The translations under genes were made by a program, and so were the position numbers. Shown here piece after piece: positions 1-10,833 of a stretch of DNA of 64,000 nt. Every line of letters begins with the position of its first letter. The stretch's first letter is position 1. Location of the stretch: NCBI RefSeq assembly GCF_003628305.1, contig NZ_RBZM01000005.1, forward strand, positions 248,001 to 312,000. The letters run 5' to 3'. Source of the stretch: Cohnella endophytica. GTDB taxonomy: Bacteria > Bacillota > Bacilli > Paenibacillales > Paenibacillaceae. Below the pieces are notes generated by a model. The model was not told the origin of the DNA. It saw only the letters and a list, made by a program, of their open reading frames with translations, and searched no databases.

Positions 1-51
1 GAAAGTGATTTATAGCTTGTTTCCTATCTTGAAGAAGTAAACGTTAATTGG

Positions 52-91
52 GGCGGAGATGTCAGAACGATCATGGCATCTTCGCCTTTTT
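52..91 (+). terminator. rho-independent terminator of an upstream gene
   Basis: A ten-base stem (52-61 with 77-86, one G-T pair) around a 15-base loop is followed by a T run at 87-91. It probably ends a gene lying left of the window; no coding sequence is visible before it. Confidence 0.75.
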
Positions 92-321
92 AATCTAACA
101 AAAGAATTTTAAAAAATGTTGAAATTTAATGACGACTTCATTGAAATAAATTTCTATTTTTCTGTCGATTTTTGGTTTACAACGTAGAACTAATGCCATA
201 TATTTATTATGTAGCACAGATGTAAAAGTACATATTTTACAGTTGTTCACTAATTTATGACAGTTTTTTCAAATGCATGAAAACGCTATCAATTTAGTTT
301 GTTGAGAGAGGGAAGAATCAT
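92..321 (+). promoter_or_regulatory. AT-rich promoter region with TTnACA-like hexamers
   Basis: This AT-rich stretch precedes the first surface gene. Hexamers resembling TT(A/C/T)ACA lie at 213 (AGCACA), 236 (TTTACA), 246 (TTCACT) and 257 (ATGACA). The 213/236/246 positions match the spacing of a similar set at 14039-14077 in front of the paralogous gene, where a further hexamer sits 11 bp after the first. Direct TTnACA repeats about 11 bp apart are the binding pattern of the phosphate regulator PhoP in Bacillus; assigning PhoP here is inference. GAGAGAGGGAAG just before 322 is a plausible ribosome site. Confidence 0.45.
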
Positions 322-3300
322 ATGTTTAATTCGATGAGAAAGCAAAAGAAGTGGTTTAATCTATCAATGACGGTCATCCTATTAATCACATTGATGTTTC
401 CTGCAAGCTTATCGGTAGGAAATGTGAAGCAAGCGGCAGCGGCAGGGGCGATGTCGACCCATGTTGTGATAAGCCAAGTTTTTCCTACAGCGACTAAAGG
501 CACTTATAAAAACAAATACATTGAGCTCTACAATCCAACTAATGCTTCTGTAAGCTTAGCTGGATATTCGATTCAAGTTGCCTCTGCGACTGGAACGTCT
601 TATTCAGCTTATCCATTAAGCGGTACTATACCTGCTAATGGTTACTATTTAATAAGTGGTCAATCGCAGGTTAATATGAACGTGGAACTGCCAACTCCTG
701 ATCTAAGCAATACTAGTATTGCACCCGCTGCAGCCGGTGGAAAAATTGCATTGGTTAAAAGTACCGTTGCTATTACCGTAAAAACAGACCCGAATGTAAT
801 TGATTTTGTTGGTTACGGAACAGGGAATGATTCTTTTGATGGAACGGGAACATCAACAGCCGAAACGACTCCAACGACTCTAGCGATTACTCGTAAAATG
901 AACTCAGGCGCGAATCCGGATTACTCCGGAGACGGCAATGGTTGGGACAGCAAATCGAATAAAAACGATTTTGTTTTAGTTACAGCTAATCCTAGAAACA
1001 ACGCCTTTCCCAACGCGACTGGAACAATAAATCTAAATGCTGTAACCATTCAACAGCTTTTACTAAATGATAAAGATGGATTGCCGCTCAATATAGGTAA
1101 ATCGGCTACGATTACTGGAGTGGCAACTGTAGATGATAAGATTCTAGGTACGGATAAAACCAGCTTTTATATGCAAGATGTAACCGGCGGGATCAACGTT
1201 TTCAACGTAGTTGCTTCCAGCGGCATTAAAAAAGGAAATAAATATCAAGTATCCGGCCGTTTGATGTTTGCCAAAGGTCAATCGCGATTCCTGGCAAGCT
1301 CGATTACTGATCTAGGACAAGATTCTTTACCTGCGACTCAAATGGTGAATATAACCGATTTATTATCGTTTTCTACGGCTGAACCTTTAGAAGGAAAATT
1401 GGTTAAATTCTACGGTAAAGTTACGAGCGTCGTACCGTCGACTCCTGACAGCACGATTACAGTTACCGATGCAAGCAATAATGCGGTTGTTGTAAAATTA
1501 GTTGGTTCTACAGGATTAGATGTGAGCCAAGTAGTCGAAAAGGACTCTAGTTATACTTTCACGGGTATTCTCGGACAATCGAAAGATTATACTCCATATA
1601 CAAGTGGTTATTACTTAATGCCGAGAAGCGCTACTGATATTAGAGGAGAGCTTACGATATCGCATATCCCGATGGATAAACTTCTAACGGGCATTAGTCT
1701 CCCATTCTCGGCAATAGTCAAAAACGCAGATTCTGTGAATATATTTTATAAAGCTATAGGCGAGGCGACTTACCGGGCTCCGATTCCTATGGATTCCGCA
1801 GACAATCTGAATTACAACGGTATAATTTCGGCAGAAATGGTTCCTTCGGAAGGAGGAATGGTTTACGAAATCGTAGCGCAAGGTGACGGCAAAAGCTTGA
1901 AGGCCGGACCGTTCACATTGCTTGCGGGAACAGACACGGAAGGGCCGACGTTCTCAAATCCGTCCCCTGCCAATAGTGATGAAATAGAAACAAAACATCC
2001 CGTTATTTCCGTATCGATGTTTGATTTAAGCGGTGTAAACATCTCGACTGCGAAAATCAAACTTGATGGCACCGACGTCACGAATAAGGCGACAATAACA
2101 GATAATCAGATAAAGCTGACCCTTACTACCGATTTGACGGAAGGCGTGCATACGGTTGCGGTTGAAGCGGATGATTCGTTAGGAAATCATTCACTACCCT
2201 ACTCGTGGCAGTTTAAAGTGGCGAAGAGGTTTGTTGGAGGGAATCATTACCGGGGTACGACGCATAACCATACGAATATTTCCCATGACGCTCAAGGAAC
2301 TCCGGAGAAGGCTTTAACGGAAGCGATGAAATATGATTACGATTATTTCGCTTTCTCCGATCATTCCCATGATATTGACGCTTGCCCAATTGACCCCAAT
2401 ACCAAAAAGGCAGTTTGTTCGGATACTAAAGATCATAACGGAATGCCGGAACGAACGGGCGGCATCGATTGGAAGACGACAAAAGACTTGGCCGCGCTCT
2501 ATAATCAAAAGAATCCAGGAAAGTTTGTCGTATTTCCAGCATTCGAAATGACATCGACGACCTGGGGGCATTCCAACGTTTTCGGAACGGATAACTTTAT
2601 CGATCGCATGCAAAATGACGGAACTTATCAGAATCTACAAAATTATTACGCATGGACGATGACATATGACAACATCGTGGCGCAGTTTAACCATCCAAAC
2701 GCGCCGGATCCTTCCTTTAACAATTTTATTCCTTACAATAAAACATTAGATAAACTTTTCACTTTGCTTGAAGTGGGTAACGGTTCTGGACAATATTCAT
2801 ACTCGAATACGCAAAATAAATACTTCACTGCGCTTGATATAGGCTGGCATGTTGCTCCTACTTATGGCGAAGATAACCATGACGCGACATGGGGCCAAAC
2901 GAAAAAACGCACGGTTATCGTTGCGGATGATTTAACTCAAGAATCTCTTTTGGACTCAATGCGTAATATGCATGTGTATATGAGCGAGGATCCGAATGCC
3001 AAGATGGATGTGATGGCTAGCGGATGGTATATGGGTTCTATTACGGATACGAAGACGCTAAAATTCGATATTAACGTAAGCGATCCGGTATTAGAGAATA
3101 GAAACGATCCCAAGTATAACTATTTGTTACCATCCATCACCCAAAACGACAACATCTCGAAAATCGAACTAGTCACGAATGGCGGAAGAGTCATCGATTC
3201 TATTGATTTATCAAGCCAAAACGTAACAACGTATAACTGGAAACCGGATGAGATCACCGTGAGCGGCGGACAGCAATGGTTTGTCGTTCGCGTCACTCAG

Positions 3301-6300
3301 AAAGATAACGATAAATTGTTTTCGGCGCCGATATGGACACCGACCGATCCGTTGAACGTTAAAGTAACTAGCGTAGTTGCGGAAGGCGGAGCCATTACCG
3401 GAGGCGTTCCGGTTAAATTAACGGCTGGTATTAGTAATATGGGCGTCGTCAATGTGGGCAATTTAAAAGCAAGTTTCTACATGGATGATCCTACATTAGG
3501 CAATAAAATCGGGGAAGTGATGATCGATTCCCTGCAAAAAAATAAATCCACAACAGCGGAAGTCATATGGTCAGAACCTATTGAAGGGCCTCACGATATC
3601 ACGGTCGTGCTGACTGCCGGAGACGGTAACGACTTAGGAACGAATAAATTCAAGCAATCTTTTACTATTAAACCTTCTTTGGGGATAAAAATCGTAATCG
3701 ATGCTTCGCATAAGAATGAAAATTCATCAAAAGATACGGGGACATACGTTAATAATTTGCAAACTCTTACTACACTACTTCGCAAAGAGGGGTATACAGT
3801 AGTAGAGAATACGGGAGCGGACATCACGGCAGCAACATTAGCCGGCGCGAAAATACTAGTGATTACACATCCCGCATCAACCTATTCGACTACGGAAACT
3901 ACCGCAGTTAAAGATTTTGTGACTAGCGGCGGGTCGATTTACCTTTCGGAAAATAGCAATAATCAAGCGTTAAACTCTTTATTATCGGGAATAGGCTCAA
4001 AGATCTTATTTAACAAAGATGTGGTTTATGATGACACAGCATACGGAAACTTCTATAACCCGCCTCTTGCAAATGAATACAAAGTAAAGGCACATCCTGT
4101 TCCTTTGGATAACTATTTGACCGACTTTGTCAGTGGACTAGATTTCTATAGCGGAACGAGCTTAGCTCGAAACAACGGAGCCGACGTCAAAGAGGCACTC
4201 GTTGAAAATAGTGATATTTCAATTTTAGTGCGAGGGAATGAATCGTCGTTCCAACAGAGCGCTCCTGCTGGCGTGTTTAACTACAAAGTAGGCTCCGGTG
4301 CATCCGGCGGTTCGAAAATTCCTTTGGTCGCAGCGGAGAAAATTAACGATGGCAGATTAATCGTTGCCGGAATGAACTTGTTTAACGATATTCAGTTGAA
4401 AGGAACTAACGACAATACTCAGTTTGCATTAAACACGATCAGTTGGCTCGCCCACCGCGAACCAAAGGTCATATCGATCGGCGAGGCACGTACAAAAGCC
4501 GTAGATACTGCCGTTGTCGTTCAAGGTAAAGTGACCTCCGCTGCCGGAGGATTCTACGATGCCGCATATGTGCAAGATGATACTGGCGGAATAATGGCGT
4601 TTAATGAAGTGCCGCCGGGATCTTTAAAACTCGGTGATACCATTCGCATCTATGGACATATCCAAGTTTTTGAAGACAATTTCGAGTTAATATTCGATAA
4701 ATTCGCGAATAGTATCGTTAAACTCAGCTCGGGTTCACCGGTTCAACCAAAGAGCGTGTCCACGGCAGCCTCAGTTTCGGCAGCCAACATGGGACAGTTA
4801 GTTAAGGTGTTTGGAACCGTTGTCGGCATTCCGGATAGCTCCTCGTTTATTATTAATGACGGATCCGGACCGGTTACCGTTTTCGTAGACGGTTATATTG
4901 CGAGCCAGAGCGGAATTCCGGTTCCGGAGCTTGCGATAGGCGACAAAATTGCAGTCATTGGAATAAGCGGAGGTTACTCCGGAGGCACGCGTATTCGTGT
5001 GCGCGACACATCGGAACTGAAGAAAACGAACGCGCTTGTTCCGGTGACCGGCATTACCATAAGCTCCGATTCGAAGGTCATGACATTAGGAGATCCGTCG
5101 TTTACTCTCACCGCTTCCGTTCAACCCTCGAATGCGACCTATTCGTCTTTTGCTTGGACTTCAAGCAATGAATCTGTTGCGAAAGTAACGAACGGAGTCG
5201 TTACACCAGTAGGGTTGGGAACCGCAATCATTTCGGCTGATTCCACGGATGGCGGAATGAAAGCATCGGCAACGATTAATGTGATTCCGACTGCGCCAAA
5301 TGTTAGAGCTGATATTTCAAACTCTACTATCGTGAGCAACGATTCTGCAATTCCATTGGCCTCCATGCCGACAATGGAATACAATATCGACAATACGAGC
5401 TGGATCACATTTGTTCCCGCGAGTCCTCCGACTTTTAGCGGCGAGCACAACGTACAAATTCGGTTCAAGGCTTATGCTGACGTGCTCGAGGGTCAAATAA
5501 AAAATCTCTATTTCAACACTCCGGCATCGGATTTAAGCGGGTTTACGTTGGCAGTCGGGGATACTTTAGGAACTAAATTAACAACGGTAGCTGCAGGTAA
5601 TCTAAAATACGCCGTTGGACAATTAAATTCCCGCTATAGACCTGCATCCGGGGAGTTAGCGACTGATTATTCTAAGCAGTTGTTAGCGAATCAGGACATC
5701 TATGTGACGGCCGGACAACATATCTACATCGTATCCGTTGACGGAAATAACAAAATTATCGGATGGACAGACCTAACGGCTGATGGTGCTAAAATAAAAG
5801 TCCCTGCCATTGTGGCAAAATGGGATTTTGAAGCGAAAAATGAATTTGCTTCCGGTGGTTCCCCAGCGAATAAGGGAATTAAAACCGTTACGCTTACAGG
5901 AGCTATTCCGGCAAATCCAGCCTATTCGGGAGGGGCATCCGGATCCGCGGTTGGAGCAATAGCAGGAACTTCCTGGATACCGGTACCCTCGTATTGGGAA
6001 GCAACATTCGATACGACAGACTATTCGTATATCGAGGTTTCATCCAAAATGTATGGTTCTGCAAGCGGACCTAGAGATTTTAAACTGCAATATAGTTTGA
6101 ATGGGACGACGTGGTTTGATGTGCCGAATGCTTCTATTGTCGTTGCTAACGCAACTTGGACGAATAGCGGCGTATTGAATAACGCATCACTGCCAGCATC
6201 GGCAAATAATCAATCGAATGTACATGTCAGATGGCTCAATACATCTACTGCTTCTACTGGTGGTGGTAATTTCAGTTCAGCCGGAACAAATAGACTTGAT

Positions 6301-9300
6301 GATGTTGTTATTAACGGTATTCCGTTGTCACCTGCTCCGAACGTAAGCGCGGATGATGTGAGCAAGGTGATTACCGGAATCAATTCCACGATGGAGTACA
6401 ACATCAACAATGCCGGATGGGTATCATATAACCCAGGGGGAGCTCCGAATCTAAACGGCAATTTCAGCGTTCAGGTACGGGTGAAGGCAAAAGGAGACGT
6501 TCTTCCTGGCGCGATTAAGCTGTTAACCTTTACTCAAGGCGACATTCGTGTCACTGAAGTAACGTTGAACACATCGGCCTTTAATCTAGCGGTCGGCGGA
6601 AGCAGCTACACGCTGTTGTCTAACGTAGCTCCAACGGATGCGACGGACAAAACCGTAACGTGGAATTCGGACAAGCCAGCTATTGCAACTGTTAACGCTA
6701 ACGGTGTCGTAACGGCTGTAGCGCCAGGAACGGCAACGATCACGGTGAAAACGGTAGACGGAAACTTTACGGCCAGCGCAACGGTTACCGTAAGCGCGAC
6801 GCCGGTAAGCGTCACCGGAGTATCGCTGAGCGCCACCAACTTTAATATGACGGTCGGCGACGACGATTATCAACTTACGGAATCGGTTAAACCGGCCGGA
6901 GCGACAAACCAAACGGTAACGTGGTCGACAAGCGATTCGAACATCGCGACAGTGAACAACGGTAAAGTGACAGCGGTAGCGCCAGGAACGGCAACGATCA
7001 CGGTGAAGACTGCAGATGGCAATTTTACGGCTAGCGCAACGGTTACCGTAAGTGCGGTTATCGTACCTGTAACCGGAGTATCACTGAACGCTTCCGCGTT
7101 TAATCTGACGGTTGGCGGAACGGACTACGGACTCTTACCGATATTTACGCCTACTAATGCAACGGACAAAACGGTTACTTGGAGTTCGGATAAGCCTGGG
7201 ATTGCAACTGTTAACACGAACGGTGTCGTAACGGCTGTAACGCCAGGAACGGCAACGATCACGGTGAAGACGGCAGACGGCAATTTTACGGCTAGCGCAA
7301 CGGTTACCGTAAGTGCGGTTATCGTACCTGTAACCGGAGTATCACTGAACGCTTCCTCGTTTAATCTGACGGTTGGCGGAACGGACTACGGACTCTTACC
7401 GATATTTACGCCTGCTAATGCAACGGACAAAACGGTTACTTGGAGTTCGGATATGCCTGGGATTGCAGCTGTTAGCGTAAACGGCGTCGTTACGGCGGTA
7501 GCACCGGGAACTGCGACGATCACGGTGAAGACGGCAGACGGCAATTTCACGGCTAGCGCAACGGTTACCGTAAGTGCGGTTATCGTACCTGTAACCGGTG
7601 TTTCGTTGAATACTTCCACGATTAATCTTGCTGTTGGCGGAGCGGAATATGAGCTTTCACCGATATTTACGCCTTCTAATGCAACGGACAAAACAGTTAC
7701 TTGGAGTTCGGATAAGCCTGGGATTGCAACAGTTAACACCAACGGTGTCGTAACGGCTGTAACGCCAGGGACGGCAACGATCACGGTGAAGACGGCAGAT
7801 GGCGATTTTACAGCAAGCGCAACGGTTAATGTAAGCGCGGTTCCGGTTAGCGTCACCGGCGTAACGTTGAGCGTATCGGACTTCAATATGACGGTCGGCG
7901 ACGATGATTATCAACTTACGGAGTCGGTTAAACCGGACGAAGCGACAAACCAAACGGTAACGTGGTTGACGAGCGATGCAACAATCGCATCAGTGGTCAA
8001 CGGCAAAGTGACTGCAGTTGGCGCGGGAACGGCAACGATTACGGTGAAGACAGCAGAAGGCAGTTTTACGGCCAGCGCAACCGTACATGTGGTCGCGCCG
8101 ATCGTTCGGGTAACCGGAGTTTCATTGAACAATTCCGCGGTCAATCTGACGGTAGGCGGAGTGAATTACGGACTCTTGCCGATATTTACGCCTGCAAACG
8201 CAACTGACAAATCAGTGACGTGGAGTTCGGACAAACCGGACATTGCATCTATTAATAGTAACGGTATCGTGACGGCTGTGTCGGCAGGGACGGCCATAAT
8301 AACCGTGACAACGGTTGACGGTCAGAAGACGGCAACAAGCACGATAACCGTAACAAACAGCAATCCCGGAGATGGAAATCCTGGTCCGACGCCAAAGCCA
8401 ACGCCAGATCCTGAACCGACTCCTGAACCGACACCAGGGACGGTGAACGTATCTGCCGAAAAGCTGGTTGCAGACGGCAAAGGTAAAGCAACAGTCGATG
8501 TACCGGCCGGTACGAAGGAAGTAAAATTGGCGGTCACTGTCGCAGACCAGTTGAAAGGAAACACTCTCGAAATCAAATCGGATAAGCTCAGCTTGAACAT
8601 CCCATCCGATCTGATCAAGCAACTCGAAAGCAAGCTATCCGCTTCCGAGCAGAAAGACAGTACGATCTCGCTGAAATTCGAACCGTTGGCGACAACGGAA
8701 GCGAATGCACTTATCGGCAAAGGAGCCGATGCTTCCAACAACGCGATCAAAGCGGTAGGCGAAGTGTATGAATTCAGTCTTACAATCACTACGGCGGACG
8801 GTAAAACGGAGAAACTGACGCAGTTTACTCAACTGATCACGATCCGGTTGAAGGTCGATCCATCGGTAAACCCGAAATTGACCGGAATCTTCTATATTTC
8901 CGATGATGGTAAATTAGAATACATCGGAGGAGAATATAGCAACGGAGAAATGGTCGCGCAGATCAATCACTTCAGTAAGTATGCATTGCTTGAAGTGAAG
9001 AAGAACTTCGTTGATCTGCCGGCGAAATATTGGGCCTACAATGTCGTTCAAGAGCTGGCGATGAAACAATTGGTGAACGGCACGAGCGCGACTGCATTCG
9101 AACCTGAACGTGCGATCACGCGCGCGGAATTTACCGCGATGCTCGTGAAAGCATTGGGTTTGACCAAATCGGGCACCAGCAAATTCACCGATGTCGCGGC
9201 GGGTAAGTGGTACGCGGAAGCAATCTCTATTGCTTACAACGCGGGAATCGTCAAAGGCAAGAGCGAAACGACGTTCGAGCCGAACGGCAAAATCACGCGG

Positions 9301-9537
9301 GAAGAAATGGTTACGATGATGATGCAAGCGTACAAGCTTCTAGACGGCAAAACCCCGACCGGAGCAAGCGTAACGTTCACGGACGAAGCGCAAATCTCGT
9401 CCTGGGCAGTTGCGTACGTGAAGGAAGCCGCGGCGCTTAAGCTGATCAACGGCCGCTCGGCAGGCATGTTCGTGCCGAAAGGCGTATCGACGCGAGCCGA
9501 GGCAGCACAAGTGATTTATAGTCTGTTGCAACGATAA
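322..9537 (+). CDS. giant S-layer-anchored PHP-domain surface protein (lamin-tail, OB-fold, Big2, SLH)
   Basis: This 3071-aa exported protein is probably a cell-surface phosphoesterase or nuclease-like enzyme. A signal peptide covers about residues 1-40. Then come a lamin-tail domain (about 45-215), OB-fold segments (about 238-440), a PHP-type metallohydrolase domain (about 640-880) with THNHTN at 647-652, FSDHSHD and GEDNHD, a CARDB-like domain (1010-1110), a glutamine-amidotransferase-like fold (1119-1380), two more OB folds (1380-1570) and a Big2 domain. Seven tandem Big2 repeats (about 2075-2680), a Pro-Thr linker, a pre-SLH domain and three SLH repeats (2896-3070) follow. SLH repeats bind secondary wall polymer. 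The PHP ligands look complete but the substrate is unknown. The N-terminal half is paralogous to the protein starting at 14302. Confidence 0.9.
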   Translation: MFNSMRKQKKWFNLSMTVILLITLMFPASLSVGNVKQAAAAGAMSTHVVISQVFPTATKGTYKNKYIELYNPTNASVSLAGYSIQVASATGTSYSAYPLSGTIPANGYYLISGQSQVNMNVELPTPDLSNTSIAPAAAGGKIALVKSTVAITVKTDPNVIDFVGYGTGNDSFDGTGTSTAETTPTTLAITRKMNSGANPDYSGDGNGWDSKSNKNDFVLVTANPRNNAFPNATGTINLNAVTIQQLLLNDKDGLPLNIGKSATITGVATVDDKILGTDKTSFYMQDVTGGINVFNVVASSGIKKGNKYQVSGRLMFAKGQSRFLASSITDLGQDSLPATQMVNITDLLSFSTAEPLEGKLVKFYGKVTSVVPSTPDSTITVTDASNNAVVVKLVGSTGLDVSQVVEKDSSYTFTGILGQSKDYTPYTSGYYLMPRSATDIRGELTISHIPMDKLLTGISLPFSAIVKNADSVNIFYKAIGEATYRAPIPMDSADNLNYNGIISAEMVPSEGGMVYEIVAQGDGKSLKAGPFTLLAGTDTEGPTFSNPSPANSDEIETKHPVISVSMFDLSGVNISTAKIKLDGTDVTNKATITDNQIKLTLTTDLTEGVHTVAVEADDSLGNHSLPYSWQFKVAKRFVGGNHYRGTTHNHTNISHDAQGTPEKALTEAMKYDYDYFAFSDHSHDIDACPIDPNTKKAVCSDTKDHNGMPERTGGIDWKTTKDLAALYNQKNPGKFVVFPAFEMTSTTWGHSNVFGTDNFIDRMQNDGTYQNLQNYYAWTMTYDNIVAQFNHPNAPDPSFNNFIPYNKTLDKLFTLLEVGNGSGQYSYSNTQNKYFTALDIGWHVAPTYGEDNHDATWGQTKKRTVIVADDLTQESLLDSMRNMHVYMSEDPNAKMDVMASGWYMGSITDTKTLKFDINVSDPVLENRNDPKYNYLLPSITQNDNISKIELVTNGGRVIDSIDLSSQNVTTYNWKPDEITVSGGQQWFVVRVTQKDNDKLFSAPIWTPTDPLNVKVTSVVAEGGAITGGVPVKLTAGISNMGVVNVGNLKASFYMDDPTLGNKIGEVMIDSLQKNKSTTAEVIWSEPIEGPHDITVVLTAGDGNDLGTNKFKQSFTIKPSLGIKIVIDASHKNENSSKDTGTYVNNLQTLTTLLRKEGYTVVENTGADITAATLAGAKILVITHPASTYSTTETTAVKDFVTSGGSIYLSENSNNQALNSLLSGIGSKILFNKDVVYDDTAYGNFYNPPLANEYKVKAHPVPLDNYLTDFVSGLDFYSGTSLARNNGADVKEALVENSDISILVRGNESSFQQSAPAGVFNYKVGSGASGGSKIPLVAAEKINDGRLIVAGMNLFNDIQLKGTNDNTQFALNTISWLAHREPKVISIGEARTKAVDTAVVVQGKVTSAAGGFYDAAYVQDDTGGIMAFNEVPPGSLKLGDTIRIYGHIQVFEDNFELIFDKFANSIVKLSSGSPVQPKSVSTAASVSAANMGQLVKVFGTVVGIPDSSSFIINDGSGPVTVFVDGYIASQSGIPVPELAIGDKIAVIGISGGYSGGTRIRVRDTSELKKTNALVPVTGITISSDSKVMTLGDPSFTLTASVQPSNATYSSFAWTSSNESVAKVTNGVVTPVGLGTAIISADSTDGGMKASATINVIPTAPNVRADISNSTIVSNDSAIPLASMPTMEYNIDNTSWITFVPASPPTFSGEHNVQIRFKAYADVLEGQIKNLYFNTPASDLSGFTLAVGDTLGTKLTTVAAGNLKYAVGQLNSRYRPASGELATDYSKQLLANQDIYVTAGQHIYIVSVDGNNKIIGWTDLTADGAKIKVPAIVAKWDFEAKNEFASGGSPANKGIKTVTLTGAIPANPAYSGGASGSAVGAIAGTSWIPVPSYWEATFDTTDYSYIEVSSKMYGSASGPRDFKLQYSLNGTTWFDVPNASIVVANATWTNSGVLNNASLPASANNQSNVHVRWLNTSTASTGGGNFSSAGTNRLDDVVINGIPLSPAPNVSADDVSKVITGINSTMEYNINNAGWVSYNPGGAPNLNGNFSVQVRVKAKGDVLPGAIKLLTFTQGDIRVTEVTLNTSAFNLAVGGSSYTLLSNVAPTDATDKTVTWNSDKPAIATVNANGVVTAVAPGTATITVKTVDGNFTASATVTVSATPVSVTGVSLSATNFNMTVGDDDYQLTESVKPAGATNQTVTWSTSDSNIATVNNGKVTAVAPGTATITVKTADGNFTASATVTVSAVIVPVTGVSLNASAFNLTVGGTDYGLLPIFTPTNATDKTVTWSSDKPGIATVNTNGVVTAVTPGTATITVKTADGNFTASATVTVSAVIVPVTGVSLNASSFNLTVGGTDYGLLPIFTPANATDKTVTWSSDMPGIAAVSVNGVVTAVAPGTATITVKTADGNFTASATVTVSAVIVPVTGVSLNTSTINLAVGGAEYELSPIFTPSNATDKTVTWSSDKPGIATVNTNGVVTAVTPGTATITVKTADGDFTASATVNVSAVPVSVTGVTLSVSDFNMTVGDDDYQLTESVKPDEATNQTVTWLTSDATIASVVNGKVTAVGAGTATITVKTAEGSFTASATVHVVAPIVRVTGVSLNNSAVNLTVGGVNYGLLPIFTPANATDKSVTWSSDKPDIASINSNGIVTAVSAGTAIITVTTVDGQKTATSTITVTNSNPGDGNPGPTPKPTPDPEPTPEPTPGTVNVSAEKLVADGKGKATVDVPAGTKEVKLAVTVADQLKGNTLEIKSDKLSLNIPSDLIKQLESKLSASEQKDSTISLKFEPLATTEANALIGKGADASNNAIKAVGEVYEFSLTITTADGKTEKLTQFTQLITIRLKVDPSVNPKLTGIFYISDDGKLEYIGGEYSNGEMVAQINHFSKYALLEVKKNFVDLPAKYWAYNVVQELAMKQLVNGTSATAFEPERAITRAEFTAMLVKALGLTKSGTSKFTDVAAGKWYAEAISIAYNAGIVKGKSETTFEPNGKITREEMVTMMMQAYKLLDGKTPTGASVTFTDEAQISSWAVAYVKEAAALKLINGRSAGMFVPKGVSTRAEAAQVIYSLLQR
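6546..8358 (+). repeat. seven tandem Big2-encoding repeats, about 255-261 bp each
   Basis: Seven Big2 modules lie in tandem. The central copies are nearly identical at DNA level: the same sequence block begins at 7057, 7318 and 7579, an exact period of 261 bp (87 codons). Copies 2 and 6 are a different subtype with TVGDDDYQL. Such homogeneity points to recent duplication or gene conversion and to copy-number instability. Confidence 0.85.
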
Positions 9538-9551
9538 TACGAATTTTGGAT

Positions 9552-9584
9552 AAGATGCCATTCTTATTAGGATGGCGTCTTTTC
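9552..9584 (+). terminator. rho-independent terminator
   Basis: AAGATGCCAT pairs with ATGGCGTCTT (one mismatch) around a ten-base loop and is followed by a T-rich tract, 14 bases after the stop codon of the large surface gene. Confidence 0.75.
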
Positions 9585-9623
9585 CTTCTAAGATGTTATT
9601 GTACAATCAGGAGGGGATAAATT

Positions 9624-10799
9624 TTGAATAAGCCGCAATCCTTGTTTCGCGTATTTGCTTGCTTGTTAATAGTCATATTCATTGCGGTTGCACCATTTAA
9701 ACAGCAATCTGCTCAAGCTCATGCTTATAGTGCCGCTTACTCCACGATAACGATGACCAAAACGCAGACGGAACTCGTCTACGCGTTGGATGAATTGTCC
9801 GTTATCGAATTAATCGGCGGGGATACGAACAAAAACTATATGCTGGAGCAGGAAGAATTCGACGCGATCAAGGATCATATGGTCAATTTGATCAGAGACC
9901 ATGTGAAGCTTAGCATCAATAATAAAGAAATCCCCTGGACTCAAGTAGAAAGCTTTATTTTGGACAGAAAAGGCGACGCGACGAAGGTTATCTTCAAAGC
10001 TCTTTATCCGTCGGTATCCGCTTCGGATACGATTGCGTTGTCGGATGATCTGTATGTAAACGATAAGAAAACGAATTACGTTAACTTGCTTACGATAAAT
10101 TATGGCGACATGAAAAGCACGGCCGCGCTAAGCGGAACTGATCGCTCGTGGCTAATGCTGGTCACAGGCGACGAGTACGAAGGATTCAAACCGGATCTTC
10201 AGGCTCATCAAGAAAGTCAAACGGGAACAGGAGTGGGAGTGGTAAGTTCCTCGACTTCGGGCTGGTTTTCCTTTTTCAAATTGGGCATGAATCACATTTT
10301 GTCCGGATACGATCATTTGCTCTTCTTGTTCTCGTTGCTCATCGCCAGACAGACATTTAAGCAATATGCTACGATGATCACCGCATTTACGATCGCGCAT
10401 AGCGCTACGCTTACGATGACGGTTCTAGGATGGATCAACGTTTCGCCCATTATCGTCGAGCCGATGATCGCGCTTAGTATTTGTTACGTTGCAGCGGATA
10501 ACATATTCAGCAAGAACGTGAAGAAACGCTGGATGGTGACCTTCGCTTTCGGATTGATTCACGGAATGGGTTTTGCCGATATTTTGAAGGAAATGGATAT
10601 TCCAAGATCGGAGCTGGGCATTAATCTCATCAGCTTTAACCTTGGGATCGAAGCCGTTCAAATTACGATCGTAGCGCTCCTTCTGCCGCTCTTATATATG
10701 ATGCACCGTTGGAAATTTTCTAGACGCGCGGTTGTTTTCGGATCTTCTGTAGCGCTTCTATTGGGCGGAATTTGGCTATTTGAACGGTTGATAGCGTAG
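9624..10799 (+). CDS. HupE/UreJ-like membrane protein
   Basis: A 391-aa protein with a TTG start 8 bases after AGGAGGGG (9609-9616). It has a signal peptide (about 1-33, ending near SAQAHA), an extracytoplasmic region of about 180 residues, and a C-terminal half (about 205-390) of six or seven membrane helices. The motif GYDHLLFLFSLL and a later LIHGMGFA segment are typical of HupE/UreJ_2 proteins, some of which carry metals (nickel or cobalt). It is the first gene of a four-gene operon with permease-like and His-rich proteins, so metal handling is likely. Which metal cannot be read from the sequence. Confidence 0.8.
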   Translation: MNKPQSLFRVFACLLIVIFIAVAPFKQQSAQAHAYSAAYSTITMTKTQTELVYALDELSVIELIGGDTNKNYMLEQEEFDAIKDHMVNLIRDHVKLSINNKEIPWTQVESFILDRKGDATKVIFKALYPSVSASDTIALSDDLYVNDKKTNYVNLLTINYGDMKSTAALSGTDRSWLMLVTGDEYEGFKPDLQAHQESQTGTGVGVVSSSTSGWFSFFKLGMNHILSGYDHLLFLFSLLIARQTFKQYATMITAFTIAHSATLTMTVLGWINVSPIIVEPMIALSICYVAADNIFSKNVKKRWMVTFAFGLIHGMGFADILKEMDIPRSELGINLISFNLGIEAVQITIVALLLPLLYMMHRWKFSRRAVVFGSSVALLLGGIWLFERLIA

Positions 10800-10833
10800 A
10801 TGCCTACAACGCAAAAACAAGGTGGGATAAGTA

